Below are positions 16,533-24,075 of a DNA stretch of 39,119 bases, one piece after another (the first letter of the stretch is position 1; every line of letters starts with the position of its first letter). The stretch covers positions 1 through 39,119 of the forward strand of contig JAYWIG010000254.1 of assembly GCA_043789035.1 (NCBI GenBank), in the 5' to 3' direction. Origin of the DNA: JAYWIG01 sp043789035 (lineage in GTDB: Bacteria > Pseudomonadota > Gammaproteobacteria > Burkholderiales > Burkholderiaceae_E). The notes beneath the pieces were generated by a model that did not search any database, was not told where the DNA came from, and saw only the letters and a program-made list of their open reading frames with translations. A program made the translations under genes and the position numbers.

Positions 16533-17024
16533 ATGGATTTGAAAGCTAGTTACCTATTCGTATTGTTGAAGTACTTTTTACTCGTCCTAATTTTTAGCGG
16601 CTGTGCTGTTTCAACTCCTTATCGATCAATGTCTAGCTTGTCACCCGATGGTACTGTCATTGTTTCTGTGACACATGCAATTGTAAAAGATGAGGGTCGA
16701 TCACTTTTCGATAGATATGTTGACCAAATTATTGCGAGCTTATCTCGGCAACCTGGTTTAGTCGGTTATCGGGTACGAACCAAGTTATTAGGAAACGAGG
16801 TCTGGACAATGACTTATTGGAAAGACGAAAGTGCACGAGCTGCCTTTGTGAGTTCAGAAATACACACCAGAGCTATGAAGGCTGGAATTCCAACACTGGT
16901 GTCTGCCCGGTTCTATCGCTTTGAGCGGCCTTCAAGTTCTCGCGAACTCACATGGGAAGAAGCGCTATATGAACTTCAAGCCAAAGGAAGAAGTTATGAG
17001 TTTGGAAAATATGAGCCAAAATAG
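16533..17024 (+). CDS. Putative lipoprotein with an ABM-like domain
   Basis: A 163-residue protein with a lipoprotein signal: a hydrophobic stretch ending in LIFSGC, with the lipidated Cys at residue 24. The mature part contains a segment DRYVDQIIASLSRQPGLVGYRV, then VWTMTYWKDESARAAFVSS, a pattern resembling dimeric alpha/beta-barrel (antibiotic biosynthesis monooxygenase-type) domains, where the WxDxxAxxAF region is typical. Such a domain on a lipoprotein is unusual. A strong purine-rich ribosome binding site (GGGGATGGA) precedes the ATG. It is the last gene of the operon starting at 15216. Confidence 0.75.
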   Translation: MDLKASYLFVLLKYFLLVLIFSGCAVSTPYRSMSSLSPDGTVIVSVTHAIVKDEGRSLFDRYVDQIIASLSRQPGLVGYRVRTKLLGNEVWTMTYWKDESARAAFVSSEIHTRAMKAGIPTLVSARFYRFERPSSSRELTWEEALYELQAKGRSYEFGKYEPK

Positions 17025-17040
17025 CGGGCGGTGGCTTTGA

Positions 17041-17166
17041 GCATTAATTCAACCTGATTATTCGGCAATAATCCTCTTGGGTGGTCTTTCGCTTACTGGT
17101 TGTAGCAGCGTATCTATCTCTGCATGTGGAGTTCTCTCCCGTTTAACGCAATCCAAATCAAATTGA
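17041..17166 (+). pseudogene. Possible relic of a lipoprotein gene
   Basis: In the frame between stops at 17038 and 17164 the bases encode a hydrophobic stretch followed by LSLTGCSS, a good lipobox, then about 20 more residues before a stop. There is no ATG or GTG; only an ATT (17047) or a TTG (17077) could start it. It looks like the signal peptide of a lipoprotein that lost its start and mature part. A chance open frame cannot be excluded. Confidence 0.3.
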
Positions 17167-17344
17167 TTAATTACCCAGGTTGAAGCTAAGTTGGCCATCT
17201 TTAAAGTCTGTGTTTTTGGAGGCTAACAAATGGGATGACTCTAGTCACGACTGATCGCAAATACAGTCAAGGTCTAAAAAGACTTCAGGTGGGGACTTGG
17301 CGCTTAAGCTTGGCGATCTGGTCAAATGACGTCCTTCCATATAT
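17167..17344. other. Non-coding stretch with an orphan ribosome binding site
   Basis: No gene is visible between the lipoprotein relic and the end of the serine hydrolase gene. A consensus GGAGG (17218-17222) is followed by AACAA and an ATG (17230) that reads only two codons, ATG-GGA, before TGA. This suggests a gene destroyed at its 5' end, or a minimal leader ORF. No clear terminator hairpin was found. Confidence 0.4.
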
Positions 17345-18577
17345 TTACCAAAGCGCCGAGTAAACCATAGTCCGCAATTGCCGCCTTACCTGATAAGTGC
17401 TCGATGGCATTAATTGCGTCATGAAAATCGCAAATAAATCTTCCTTCGGGTCTAGCCAAAATGCGGTGCTGGCCATGCCGCCCCAAGCGGCTTCACCGAC
17501 GCTGCCGGGAATCATGGTTTTAGCAGGGTCTGTTACAACAGAAAAACCAAGCCCGAAGCCAATGCCATTAAAAATTGCCTCGGAGAACATTGATACAGAT
17601 AGCTGAGGAATATCTTTGCCACCCGGCAAATGATTACTCTGCATTAACTCGATTGTCTTTCGACCAAGGTAACGCTTTCCATCGAGATGGCCGCCTTGGT
17701 TCATCATTTTGCAAAAGGCAAAGTAATCACTCGTAGTCGACACCAAGCCGCCACCTCCTGAAACCATTTCGGCGGGCGCGAGGTAAGCGCTTGATGCTGC
17801 GGCGTCTACAAGCTTCATACCACCTTCTTGTGTGGCTACATAGCAATTCGTAAATCGATCAATCTTGCTTTTTGGCAATTGAAAATGTGTGTCGTTCATA
17901 CCGAGTGGAGTGAGCAAACGATCTTGCAAGAACGACTCGAAACTTTGCCCAGAAACCTTACCTAGGAGGTAACCCAATACATCGGTGCTAACGCTATAGT
18001 TCCAAGCCGAACCAGGCGAAAAATCAAGCGGTAGCGTGGCTAGGGCTTCAATCATCGTCTGCAAACTGCCGTTACGATTCACCCCGCCAATATCGAGCGC
18101 GCGATAAGCCGCATCTACCTCGGTTCGTGCCTGAAAGCCGTACGTTAGTCCGGCGGTATGGCGTAGCAAATCGAGAATGATCATGGGTCGATCAACCGGC
18201 CGGGTTTTAAAGCTGCCCAATTTGCCGCTTACATAAACTTCGAGATCTGCAAATTCGGGGATGTATCGAGCAACAGGCTCGTCAAGTGCGACGCGGCCTT
18301 CTTCTACTAGTATCATGAAAGCCGCGGTTGTAAGTGGCTTGGTCATTGAGTAAATTCGAAAGATGGCATCTTCTATTAAGGGCTTCTTTTCCTCTATACC
18401 CATATGCCCAATACTGCATTCGTAGATAGCTTCGCCGCCGCGCGCGACTAAAAGCTGGGCGCAAGGCAGGCGGCCTGTATCGATATAGTTTGTTTGTAGG
18501 AACGGTGCAATGCGTGCAAGGCGCTCTGGGATGAAGCCTTTAGCTTGGGCTTGTGGAGAGATTCGTATCGAAGTCAT
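17345..18577 (-). CDS. Serine hydrolase of the class C beta-lactamase/esterase EstB type
   Basis: A 410-residue protein without a signal peptide, so probably cytoplasmic. The SxxK motif is visible as SMTK (about residue 77), followed by the second catalytic motif in WNYSVSTDVLG (Tyr about 193) and a C-terminal GWGG-like segment (EAAWGGMASTAFWLDP). This is the arrangement of EstB-like esterases and related D-amino-acid amidases, not of secreted AmpC. The segment LLRHTAGLTYGF is also typical. Substrate unknown; ester or amide hydrolysis is the safe statement. It lies 57 bases downstream of the ATPase gene on the same strand. Confidence 0.88.
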   Translation of the reverse strand: MTSIRISPQAQAKGFIPERLARIAPFLQTNYIDTGRLPCAQLLVARGGEAIYECSIGHMGIEEKKPLIEDAIFRIYSMTKPLTTAAFMILVEEGRVALDEPVARYIPEFADLEVYVSGKLGSFKTRPVDRPMIILDLLRHTAGLTYGFQARTEVDAAYRALDIGGVNRNGSLQTMIEALATLPLDFSPGSAWNYSVSTDVLGYLLGKVSGQSFESFLQDRLLTPLGMNDTHFQLPKSKIDRFTNCYVATQEGGMKLVDAAASSAYLAPAEMVSGGGGLVSTTSDYFAFCKMMNQGGHLDGKRYLGRKTIELMQSNHLPGGKDIPQLSVSMFSEAIFNGIGFGLGFSVVTDPAKTMIPGSVGEAAWGGMASTAFWLDPKEDLFAIFMTQLMPSSTYQVRRQLRTMVYSALW

Positions 18578-18634
18578 GTAGGGTGTTAGTCGTGGTGGAT
18601 GTTTGCATAAAGACTTGGTTGAGAATACCCTAGA

Positions 18635-19819
18635 TCAAAAATCCCTCCAAGACATTACCTGTTGTCCCAGAATTCCGAAGCTTTCCTTGCCGCCGTACAC
18701 AACAACACCTGCACCGCTGCGCTCACCGGCAAAGCGCTCAAACTTATTGCCGTTGGCAAGCCAATCGGTGCTAAAACTTGCGCCGGACTTTAATTCAACC
18801 GGGTAAAGCTTTCCCTCGTGCGGATAAACCAAATCGATTTCTACGCCGTGGTTGTCGCGCCAGAAATATATATCAGGGTTCAGGCCTCGGTTTAATCGAT
18901 ACTTTAATGTTTCTGAAATAGCCCAAGTTTCGAATACAGCCCCTCGCATTGCGTGAGTGGCTAAGGTTGCGGGGCTGTCGATGCGCAGCAATTGGCAAAG
19001 TAACCCGGTGTCTAAAAAATATAGCTTCGGCATTTTCACTAAACGCTTACCGAAGTTCTCATGCCACGGCTGCAGCATGCGAATCACATAGCTAGCTTCC
19101 AATACACTTAGCCATTGCCGTGCTGTAGTTGTGCTTATGCCGCAATCTATGCCCAGTGATTGGATGTTTAATAACTGACCACTGCGAGCCGCGCACAGAA
19201 GGACAAAGCGCTCAAAACTGGCCAAATCACGAATGCCTAAGACTTGTCGCACATCGCGTTCGATATAGGTTGAAATATAAGCGCGGTGCCAGTCGCTAGG
19301 CGTCAAGGTAGAGCTGCGCGCTGGATCGTAAAGTGCGGGATACGTACCAACGAACATGAGGTTATTCAAATCTTCAATGGGCGTTGGTTTGGCTTGCTTT
19401 ATCTCAGATAAGCACAAAGGGAGTAGTTCGATAAAACCAACCCTACCGGCCAGAGATTGGCTTATAGCAGCAATTAGTCCGAACTGCTGTGAGCCGGTAA
19501 TAATGAACTGGCCCATTATTCGTCTCTCGTCGACTACACCTTGTAGGTAAGACAATAATTCCGGTGCTCTTTGAATTTCATCGAGAATGGCACCGTCTGG
19601 AAAGCGATTAAAAAAACTTACTGGATCGGCTAAAGCAGCCCGCCTTTCCTGCAAGTTTTCAAGACTCAGGTACGGCTTATTTGCAAAAAGATGGCGTGCC
19701 AAAGTAGTCTTGCCCGATTGACGCGGCCCAGTTAATGCCACAACGGGGAAACCTAAGCTCAAACGAAGAACTACTGCTTCCACTTGGCGTGGTAGATAGC
19801 TAGTTATAACGGAAGTCAT
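18635..19819 (-). CDS. AAA_14/DUF4143 ATPase
   Basis: About 394 residues with an N-terminal AAA_14 P-loop ATPase domain (Walker A GPRQSGKTT, Walker B AILDEIQRAPELL, sensor FIITGSQQF) and a C-terminal DUF4143 domain that is nuclease-like (YFWRDNHGVEIDLV and YPVELKSG, the restriction-endonuclease-like E/D...ExK pattern). The family is widespread, sporadic and often mobile; its role is not established, with defence or stability proposed. The longest frame starts with TTG at 19858 inside a perfect inverted repeat; the ATG at 19819 directly after the repeat is preferred. ATGs at 19837 and 19849 are alternatives. Confidence 0.87.
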   Translation of the reverse strand: MTSVITSYLPRQVEAVVLRLSLGFPVVALTGPRQSGKTTLARHLFANKPYLSLENLQERRAALADPVSFFNRFPDGAILDEIQRAPELLSYLQGVVDERRIMGQFIITGSQQFGLIAAISQSLAGRVGFIELLPLCLSEIKQAKPTPIEDLNNLMFVGTYPALYDPARSSTLTPSDWHRAYISTYIERDVRQVLGIRDLASFERFVLLCAARSGQLLNIQSLGIDCGISTTTARQWLSVLEASYVIRMLQPWHENFGKRLVKMPKLYFLDTGLLCQLLRIDSPATLATHAMRGAVFETWAISETLKYRLNRGLNPDIYFWRDNHGVEIDLVYPHEGKLYPVELKSGASFSTDWLANGNKFERFAGERSGAGVVVYGGKESFGILGQQVMSWRDF

Positions 19820-19860
19820 TTTTGTACAATATGACATTTTAAAAATCATATTGTACAAAA
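19820..19860. promoter_or_regulatory. Perfect 15-base inverted repeat upstream of the DUF4143 ATPase gene
   Basis: TTTTGTACAATATGA (19820-19834) and TCATATTGTACAAAA (19846-19860) are exact reverse complements separated by 11 AT-rich bases. Each arm contains the palindrome TTGTACAA. The repeat ends at the preferred ATG (19819) and begins seven bases after the tctA stop codon. Being AT-rich without a U-tract, it is more likely an operator or paired half-sites than a terminator. Confidence 0.6.
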
Positions 19861-19867
19861 CTTCCTG

Positions 19868-21343
19868 TTAAACCTTCTTTTTCAACCAAACCCCCAGCGG
19901 CCAAAGAATCGCTAAGAATGTCATTGCGGCAAGAACCGACGCAACCGGTCGGCTGAAGAAAGGCAGCAAACTGCCATCCGATTTAATCAACGATGTGACA
20001 AAGTTCTGCTCTACCATCGTACCCATTACCGCTCCTAGGACCAGCGCTGCAACGGGAAAACCGTTCTTATCCATAAAGTAGCCGATGAGGCCAAACACGG
20101 CGACGGTAAACACTAACGCTAAGTTGTTACCCGTGGCGAATGAGCCAACTGCGCAAAGCAGAACAATGACTGGCATGACCATTGAACGCGGAACGAAGAG
20201 CACATATCTAGATGCTCGGATCATCATGATGCCAAGGGGAATCATAATAATGTTGGAGAGCATGAACACAATGTAGAGCGCATACATGCTCGATGCTTTT
20301 TCGGTAAACAAAGTTGGCCCTGGGTTTAGGCCCTTCATGTACAGCACACCGATGGCGATGGCGGTAATCGTGTCGCCGGGGATGCCAAACAATAGCGATG
20401 GCACCCAACCAGAGGCTAAGCTTGCGTTGTTACTGGCACCCGCTTCGATCAGGCCCTCAGGGTGCCCGGTACCAAATTTTTCAGGCGTTTTCGAGAAGCG
20501 TTTGGACATTGCATAACTAATCCACGCGGCCATATCGGCCCCGGCACCTGGAAGCACGCCTATGATGATGCCAACAATATTGCCACGAATTTGTTGCTTG
20601 GGATGCGATTTGGTGAGCGCCCATTGGCCCTTCAAAATGCTGCCAAACTTGCGCGGTGGAATGACAGGTACATCTTGGGCAGTATAGGCACGCATCACTT
20701 CAGATACTGCGAATACACCGACTAAAACCGGAATGATTTCGATACCACCCAACAGGTCTGCCATGCCAAATGTAAAGCGTTGTGCACCTGCTGGGTTCTC
20801 GATGCCGACGCAGGTAATCAGCAAGCCTAAGAACATTGCTGCGATGGCTTTGATTGGGGAAGATCGCGCTACCATGGTCGCGCACATCAAGCCTAAAAGT
20901 GCCAACCAAAAATATTCATAGGTGGAAAAGCTAAAGGCCATTTCTGCTAAGGCGGGGGCAAGAGCGATCAACGAAATTGTGCCGATAATGCCGCCGATGG
21001 CCGAGAACCAAAGGCAGATGCCAAGCGCCAGTTCGGGCTGGCCTTTGCGAGTCATGGCAAAGGCTTCGTCGGTATAGGCTGCTGATGCGGGAGTACCCGG
21101 AATGCGTAGTAAGCAACCAGGAATGTCGCCCGAGAAAATAGCCATGGCGGATGCAGCGATAATCGCTGAAATCGCGGCGATTGGCGACATGTAAAAAGTG
21201 ACTGGTACGAGCAGAGCGGTTGCCATGGTGGCGGATAAGCCGGGTAAGGCGCCCACCACTAAACCGTAAATCGAAGCCACCAAGATTGTGAGCAGGACAT
21301 CGAACTGCATCACCATCCAAAAACCTTCTACAAGACTATTCAC
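19868..21343 (-). CDS. tctA: Tripartite tricarboxylate transporter large membrane subunit TctA
   Basis: A 491-residue protein with about 12 hydrophobic helices and the family signatures VVGALPGLSATMATALLVP near the N-terminus and DIPGCLLRIPGTPASAAYTDEAFAM (about residues 73-98), plus a second GVLPGAGADMAAWISY repeat around 265. TctA forms the cation-coupled transport channel. It starts with GTG, four bases after the tctB stop; a later ATG (residue 10) is possible. It is the last gene of the tctCBA operon. The family carries tricarboxylates, but many members take up other carboxylates or aromatic acids. Confidence 0.95.
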   Translation of the reverse strand: MNSLVEGFWMVMQFDVLLTILVASIYGLVVGALPGLSATMATALLVPVTFYMSPIAAISAIIAASAMAIFSGDIPGCLLRIPGTPASAAYTDEAFAMTRKGQPELALGICLWFSAIGGIIGTISLIALAPALAEMAFSFSTYEYFWLALLGLMCATMVARSSPIKAIAAMFLGLLITCVGIENPAGAQRFTFGMADLLGGIEIIPVLVGVFAVSEVMRAYTAQDVPVIPPRKFGSILKGQWALTKSHPKQQIRGNIVGIIIGVLPGAGADMAAWISYAMSKRFSKTPEKFGTGHPEGLIEAGASNNASLASGWVPSLLFGIPGDTITAIAIGVLYMKGLNPGPTLFTEKASSMYALYIVFMLSNIIMIPLGIMMIRASRYVLFVPRSMVMPVIVLLCAVGSFATGNNLALVFTVAVFGLIGYFMDKNGFPVAALVLGAVMGTMVEQNFVTSLIKSDGSLLPFFSRPVASVLAAMTFLAILWPLGVWLKKKV

Positions 21344-21347
21344 AAAT

Positions 21348-21869
21348 TTAGGCCCAAGGGAATTTTAAGAAGCCGAGTGGCAGTGGTACGCGCAGTAGTT
21401 TGAAAAATATCAAATGTACGACTGCCGGTGCTATTAAGGTTAGGGCCAGTGTTGCCTTCAAACTTGCGCCTTGGCTTTTGGCGAGCGCGAAGATCATCAG
21501 TGCAGCGGTGATCCAGAAGCCGAGCTTTTCGGACGCGAAGTAATAGAAAAATAAAGCGGTAGGTGGCACAAGAATTTTCCAGCCTCCACCAAGAAATGTT
21601 TCTAGTCGGGTCTGTGGTATTGCAATTGCCTGCGCCTCGGCGACATTTCCGTTTTCATCGAGGACGACTTTTTCATCTTCCTCAAATGTTCGCCCTATGC
21701 CAAATGCGATCAGCAGCCCGCAAATTACAAGCGCTGCGCCAATCACCATAGGAAAAACATCTGGGCCTACCTGTTGGCCAGGTACAGGGGGAAGCTTGGA
21801 GCCTCCCCAATACACAAAACCACCGAGTATCACGAGCATCAAGCCCGTGATTCGATCTGATACTTTCAT
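21348..21869 (-). CDS. tctB: Tripartite tricarboxylate transporter small membrane subunit TctB
   Basis: A 173-residue membrane protein with four hydrophobic helices and a polar insert (about 75-95). The opening KVSDRITGLMLVILGGFVYWGGSKLP and the following PGQQVGPDVFPMVIGAALVICGLL match the TctB family. It assembles with TctA in the inner membrane. It lies 12 bases after tctC and 4 bases before tctA, so the three subunits are one transcript. Confidence 0.92.
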   Translation of the reverse strand: MKVSDRITGLMLVILGGFVYWGGSKLPPVPGQQVGPDVFPMVIGAALVICGLLIAFGIGRTFEEDEKVVLDENGNVAEAQAIAIPQTRLETFLGGGWKILVPPTALFFYYFASEKLGFWITAALMIFALAKSQGASLKATLALTLIAPAVVHLIFFKLLRVPLPLGFLKFPWA

Positions 21870-21881
21870 GAGAAGTTCCGA

Positions 21882-22877
21882 CTAGCTTTTTGCTAACCCA
21901 GCGGCCGTCATCGCCACGCCCATTGCCTTGTCGCCATTAGCCATGAATTGTGCGAAACCCGCAGGGTCTGCCCAACGCACACCAAAGCCACGGCTTGCCA
22001 TAAAGTCTTTAAACTCTTTGGAGTCGTAAGCTTTGCGAAGTGATGCAACGACCTTCGTTGCCACGTCGGCCGGTAAGCCTTTCGGACCAGCAATACCACG
22101 CCATGCGCCGACTGAGTAATCGATGCCTGCGGCTTCTTTTAGCGTTGGGACATTCGGGAATAGTGGGTTACGTTCTGCAGCCATAATCGCCAAACTCTTA
22201 GCGCGGCCAGCTTCAACAAGTGCGCGGGCTTCTGGAATCGAACAAGTGACTACATCAAGCCCGTTGGCGGCTAAATCTTGCATTGCAGGCCCAGCGCCGT
22301 TCGAAGGTACCCAGGCGACATGGTCAGGCTTTAGGCCCATGGCTTGTAACCAGCCAATCAATGCAAGGTGCCAAATGCCGCCTTGGCCAGTACCTGACGC
22401 CTTGAACTTACCCGGCGGTGACGCTTTGATCGCGTCCGATAGTGCTTTGATGTTGGCATATGGCGATTGCGAGCTAACAGTGACTCCAGGAGGATCTTCG
22501 TTCATCAATGCCAACGGTGTGTAGCTTGTGGGGTTGAGTTCAGTGAGCTTTTGCCAATGCATCATTGAAATCTCGACGGTAATCATGCCAAGTGTGTATC
22601 CATCGGCCGGTGCCGTCGCTATGGCTGAATGCCCTACGACACCCGAACCACCCGTACGGTTCACTACGTTGAACGGTTGGCCAAGATCTTTTTCCATAAG
22701 GTTGGCGATGATACGGGCTGTAGCATCGGTACCGCCACCAGCACCCCAAGGGCAAATAATGGTGACTGGGCGATTTGGCCAAGCCGCTTGTGCTCGAGCC
22801 ACATTAGGTAAAACAGCAGCTGCACCAAGGGCGCTTGCACCTGCCAAAACCTTACGGCGTTGATTGGAAGTTGTCAT
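21882..22877 (-). CDS. tctC: TctC/Bug-family periplasmic substrate-binding protein
   Basis: About 331 residues. The ATG at 22877 follows a consensus GAGGAGA ribosome binding site and opens a leader with Arg-Arg-Lys (Tat-like) ending at ARAQA; a longer frame from 22961 lacks such a site and would bury the signal. The mature protein shows the Bug pattern: WPNRPVTIICPWGAGGGTDATARII, then VVNRTGGSGVVGHSAIATAPADGYTLG. Bug proteins bind dicarboxylates, amino acids or aromatic acids. It is the first gene of tctCBA and probably delivers its ligand to TctAB, while the two other Bug genes of this window have no adjacent TctAB. Confidence 0.93.
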   Translation of the reverse strand: MTTSNQRRKVLAGASALGAAAVLPNVARAQAAWPNRPVTIICPWGAGGGTDATARIIANLMEKDLGQPFNVVNRTGGSGVVGHSAIATAPADGYTLGMITVEISMMHWQKLTELNPTSYTPLALMNEDPPGVTVSSQSPYANIKALSDAIKASPPGKFKASGTGQGGIWHLALIGWLQAMGLKPDHVAWVPSNGAGPAMQDLAANGLDVVTCSIPEARALVEAGRAKSLAIMAAERNPLFPNVPTLKEAAGIDYSVGAWRGIAGPKGLPADVATKVVASLRKAYDSKEFKDFMASRGFGVRWADPAGFAQFMANGDKAMGVAMTAAGLAKS

Positions 22878-23139
22878 AATTGTCTCCTCGAAAATATTTT
22901 TGAATTCGAATGTTTGTCGACCCATTGTGCCTTGTTTTTTGGCAAATGTGTACTGACTCAAATGCTGCGATAAATCATGATTGCTAGTACTGGCGGAATT
23001 GATTTTTCGGAGATTTCCAAGTTGTGGGTCGATAGTGCGTGGTTCGGCATTACCAACACCTCGTTGAAATGGGGCTTAGCACGAAGCCCTTAACAAATCG
23101 CGGTACGATTCGCGCAATTCATTTTCACTAGGAATTTCG
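22878..23139. promoter_or_regulatory. Divergent promoter region of tctC and the dehydrogenase operon
   Basis: This 262-base interval separates two operons that face away from each other, so it must hold promoters for both. A short hairpin, GGGCTT-agcacg-AAGCCC (23072-23089), is the only inverted repeat I noticed. No regulator gene and no convincing -35/-10 pair was identified. Confidence 0.4.
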
Positions 23140-24066
23140 ATGGCACATAGTATTGGTTGGATCGGTTTAGGGCGCATGGGGGAGGCCATGGTAAAACGCT
23201 TGATGAAAGCAGGGCATGCTGCCCAAGTGTGGAATCGCACGCGGAGCAAAGCGGAACCCTTGGTTGAGTATGGCGCAAAGCTGGTTGACTCGAAACTGAA
23301 CCTCGCTAGTTGTGATTTTGTGTTCACCATGGTGTCGACCACCGATGATTTAAAGGAAGTGCTTTTCGGCAACGGTGGCTTAGTAACAGGTACTTCGAAG
23401 CCGCGTGTTGTGGTCGATAGTTCATCGATCTCGCAGGAAGGTTCTGCGGAAATTCGCGTAAAACTAGAAGCCATTGGTATTGCTTATTTGTGTGCGCCGG
23501 TGTCAGGCAATGCGAAGGTTGCAAAGGCCGGTAAGTTGTTGATCGTGGCGTCAGGCCCGAAAGCGTTATACACAGAAGTTGAACCTTATCTTCAAGCCAT
23601 GGGCCGCAAAGTGATGTGGGTTGGAGAAGGTGAATTAGCGCGCGTGTGGAAGATTGCGCACAACACGATGTTTGGTGTAGTAATTCAAAACCTTTGCGAA
23701 ATTACAGTGATGGCTGAGAAGGCTGGCATTCCAAGGCATTTATTCTTGGAAAGCATTAATGATTCTGTTTTGGGTTCCATGTATACCCGTTACAAAACGC
23801 CAATGCTGACGAACCTAACTTTCGATCAAGTGACATTTACACCGAAGCTTTTGTTAAAAGATATGGACTTAGGTTTGGGTGCGGCTAAGGCCTACGGGGT
23901 GCCGATGCCAGCGGCTGCTGCGACTAGAGAATCGGTTGCCCGTATGGTAGGCCGTGGTTATGACGATATCGACTTTGCAGCCTTATTGCTAGAAACGGCA
24001 AAAGATGCAGGGCTTGAAATGAAATCTGAAAACGTGACGTTGAGCGACGGTTTGAGCGAAGCATAG
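23140..24066 (+). CDS. NAD(P)-dependent beta-hydroxyacid dehydrogenase (3-hydroxyisobutyrate dehydrogenase family)
   Basis: A 308-residue cytoplasmic oxidoreductase. The Rossmann motif GLGRMG is at 9-14, the substrate-binding segment APVSGN at about 119-124, the catalytic Lys is K171 in VWKIAHN, and KDMDLG is near the C-terminal domain. Family members oxidise 3-hydroxyisobutyrate, tartronate semialdehyde partners and similar beta-hydroxy acids. A ribosome binding site (AGGAA) precedes the ATG. It is the first gene of an operon with an amidohydrolase and a Bug protein; a second, diverged member of the same family lies at 28032. Confidence 0.9.
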   Translation: MAHSIGWIGLGRMGEAMVKRLMKAGHAAQVWNRTRSKAEPLVEYGAKLVDSKLNLASCDFVFTMVSTTDDLKEVLFGNGGLVTGTSKPRVVVDSSSISQEGSAEIRVKLEAIGIAYLCAPVSGNAKVAKAGKLLIVASGPKALYTEVEPYLQAMGRKVMWVGEGELARVWKIAHNTMFGVVIQNLCEITVMAEKAGIPRHLFLESINDSVLGSMYTRYKTPMLTNLTFDQVTFTPKLLLKDMDLGLGAAKAYGVPMPAAAATRESVARMVGRGYDDIDFAALLLETAKDAGLEMKSENVTLSDGLSEA

Positions 24067-24075
24067 AAAGATAAG

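Noticed and set aside
17345..18577. Serine hydrolase as a beta-lactamase resistance gene
   Set aside because: There is no signal peptide and the motifs fit EstB-like esterases; nothing supports a periplasmic beta-lactamase role.
19820..19860. Inverted repeat read as a rho-independent terminator of tctA
   Set aside because: The stem is AT-rich, with no U-tract after it in the direction of tctA transcription; an operator or promoter fits better.
22878..22961. Longer N-terminus for the TctC protein
   Set aside because: It lacks a ribosome binding site and would bury the signal peptide; GAGGAGA directly precedes the ATG at 22877.
23072..23089. GGGCTT/AAGCCC hairpin as a terminator
   Set aside because: No gene ends just before it on either strand and no T-run follows; it lies between two divergent operons.
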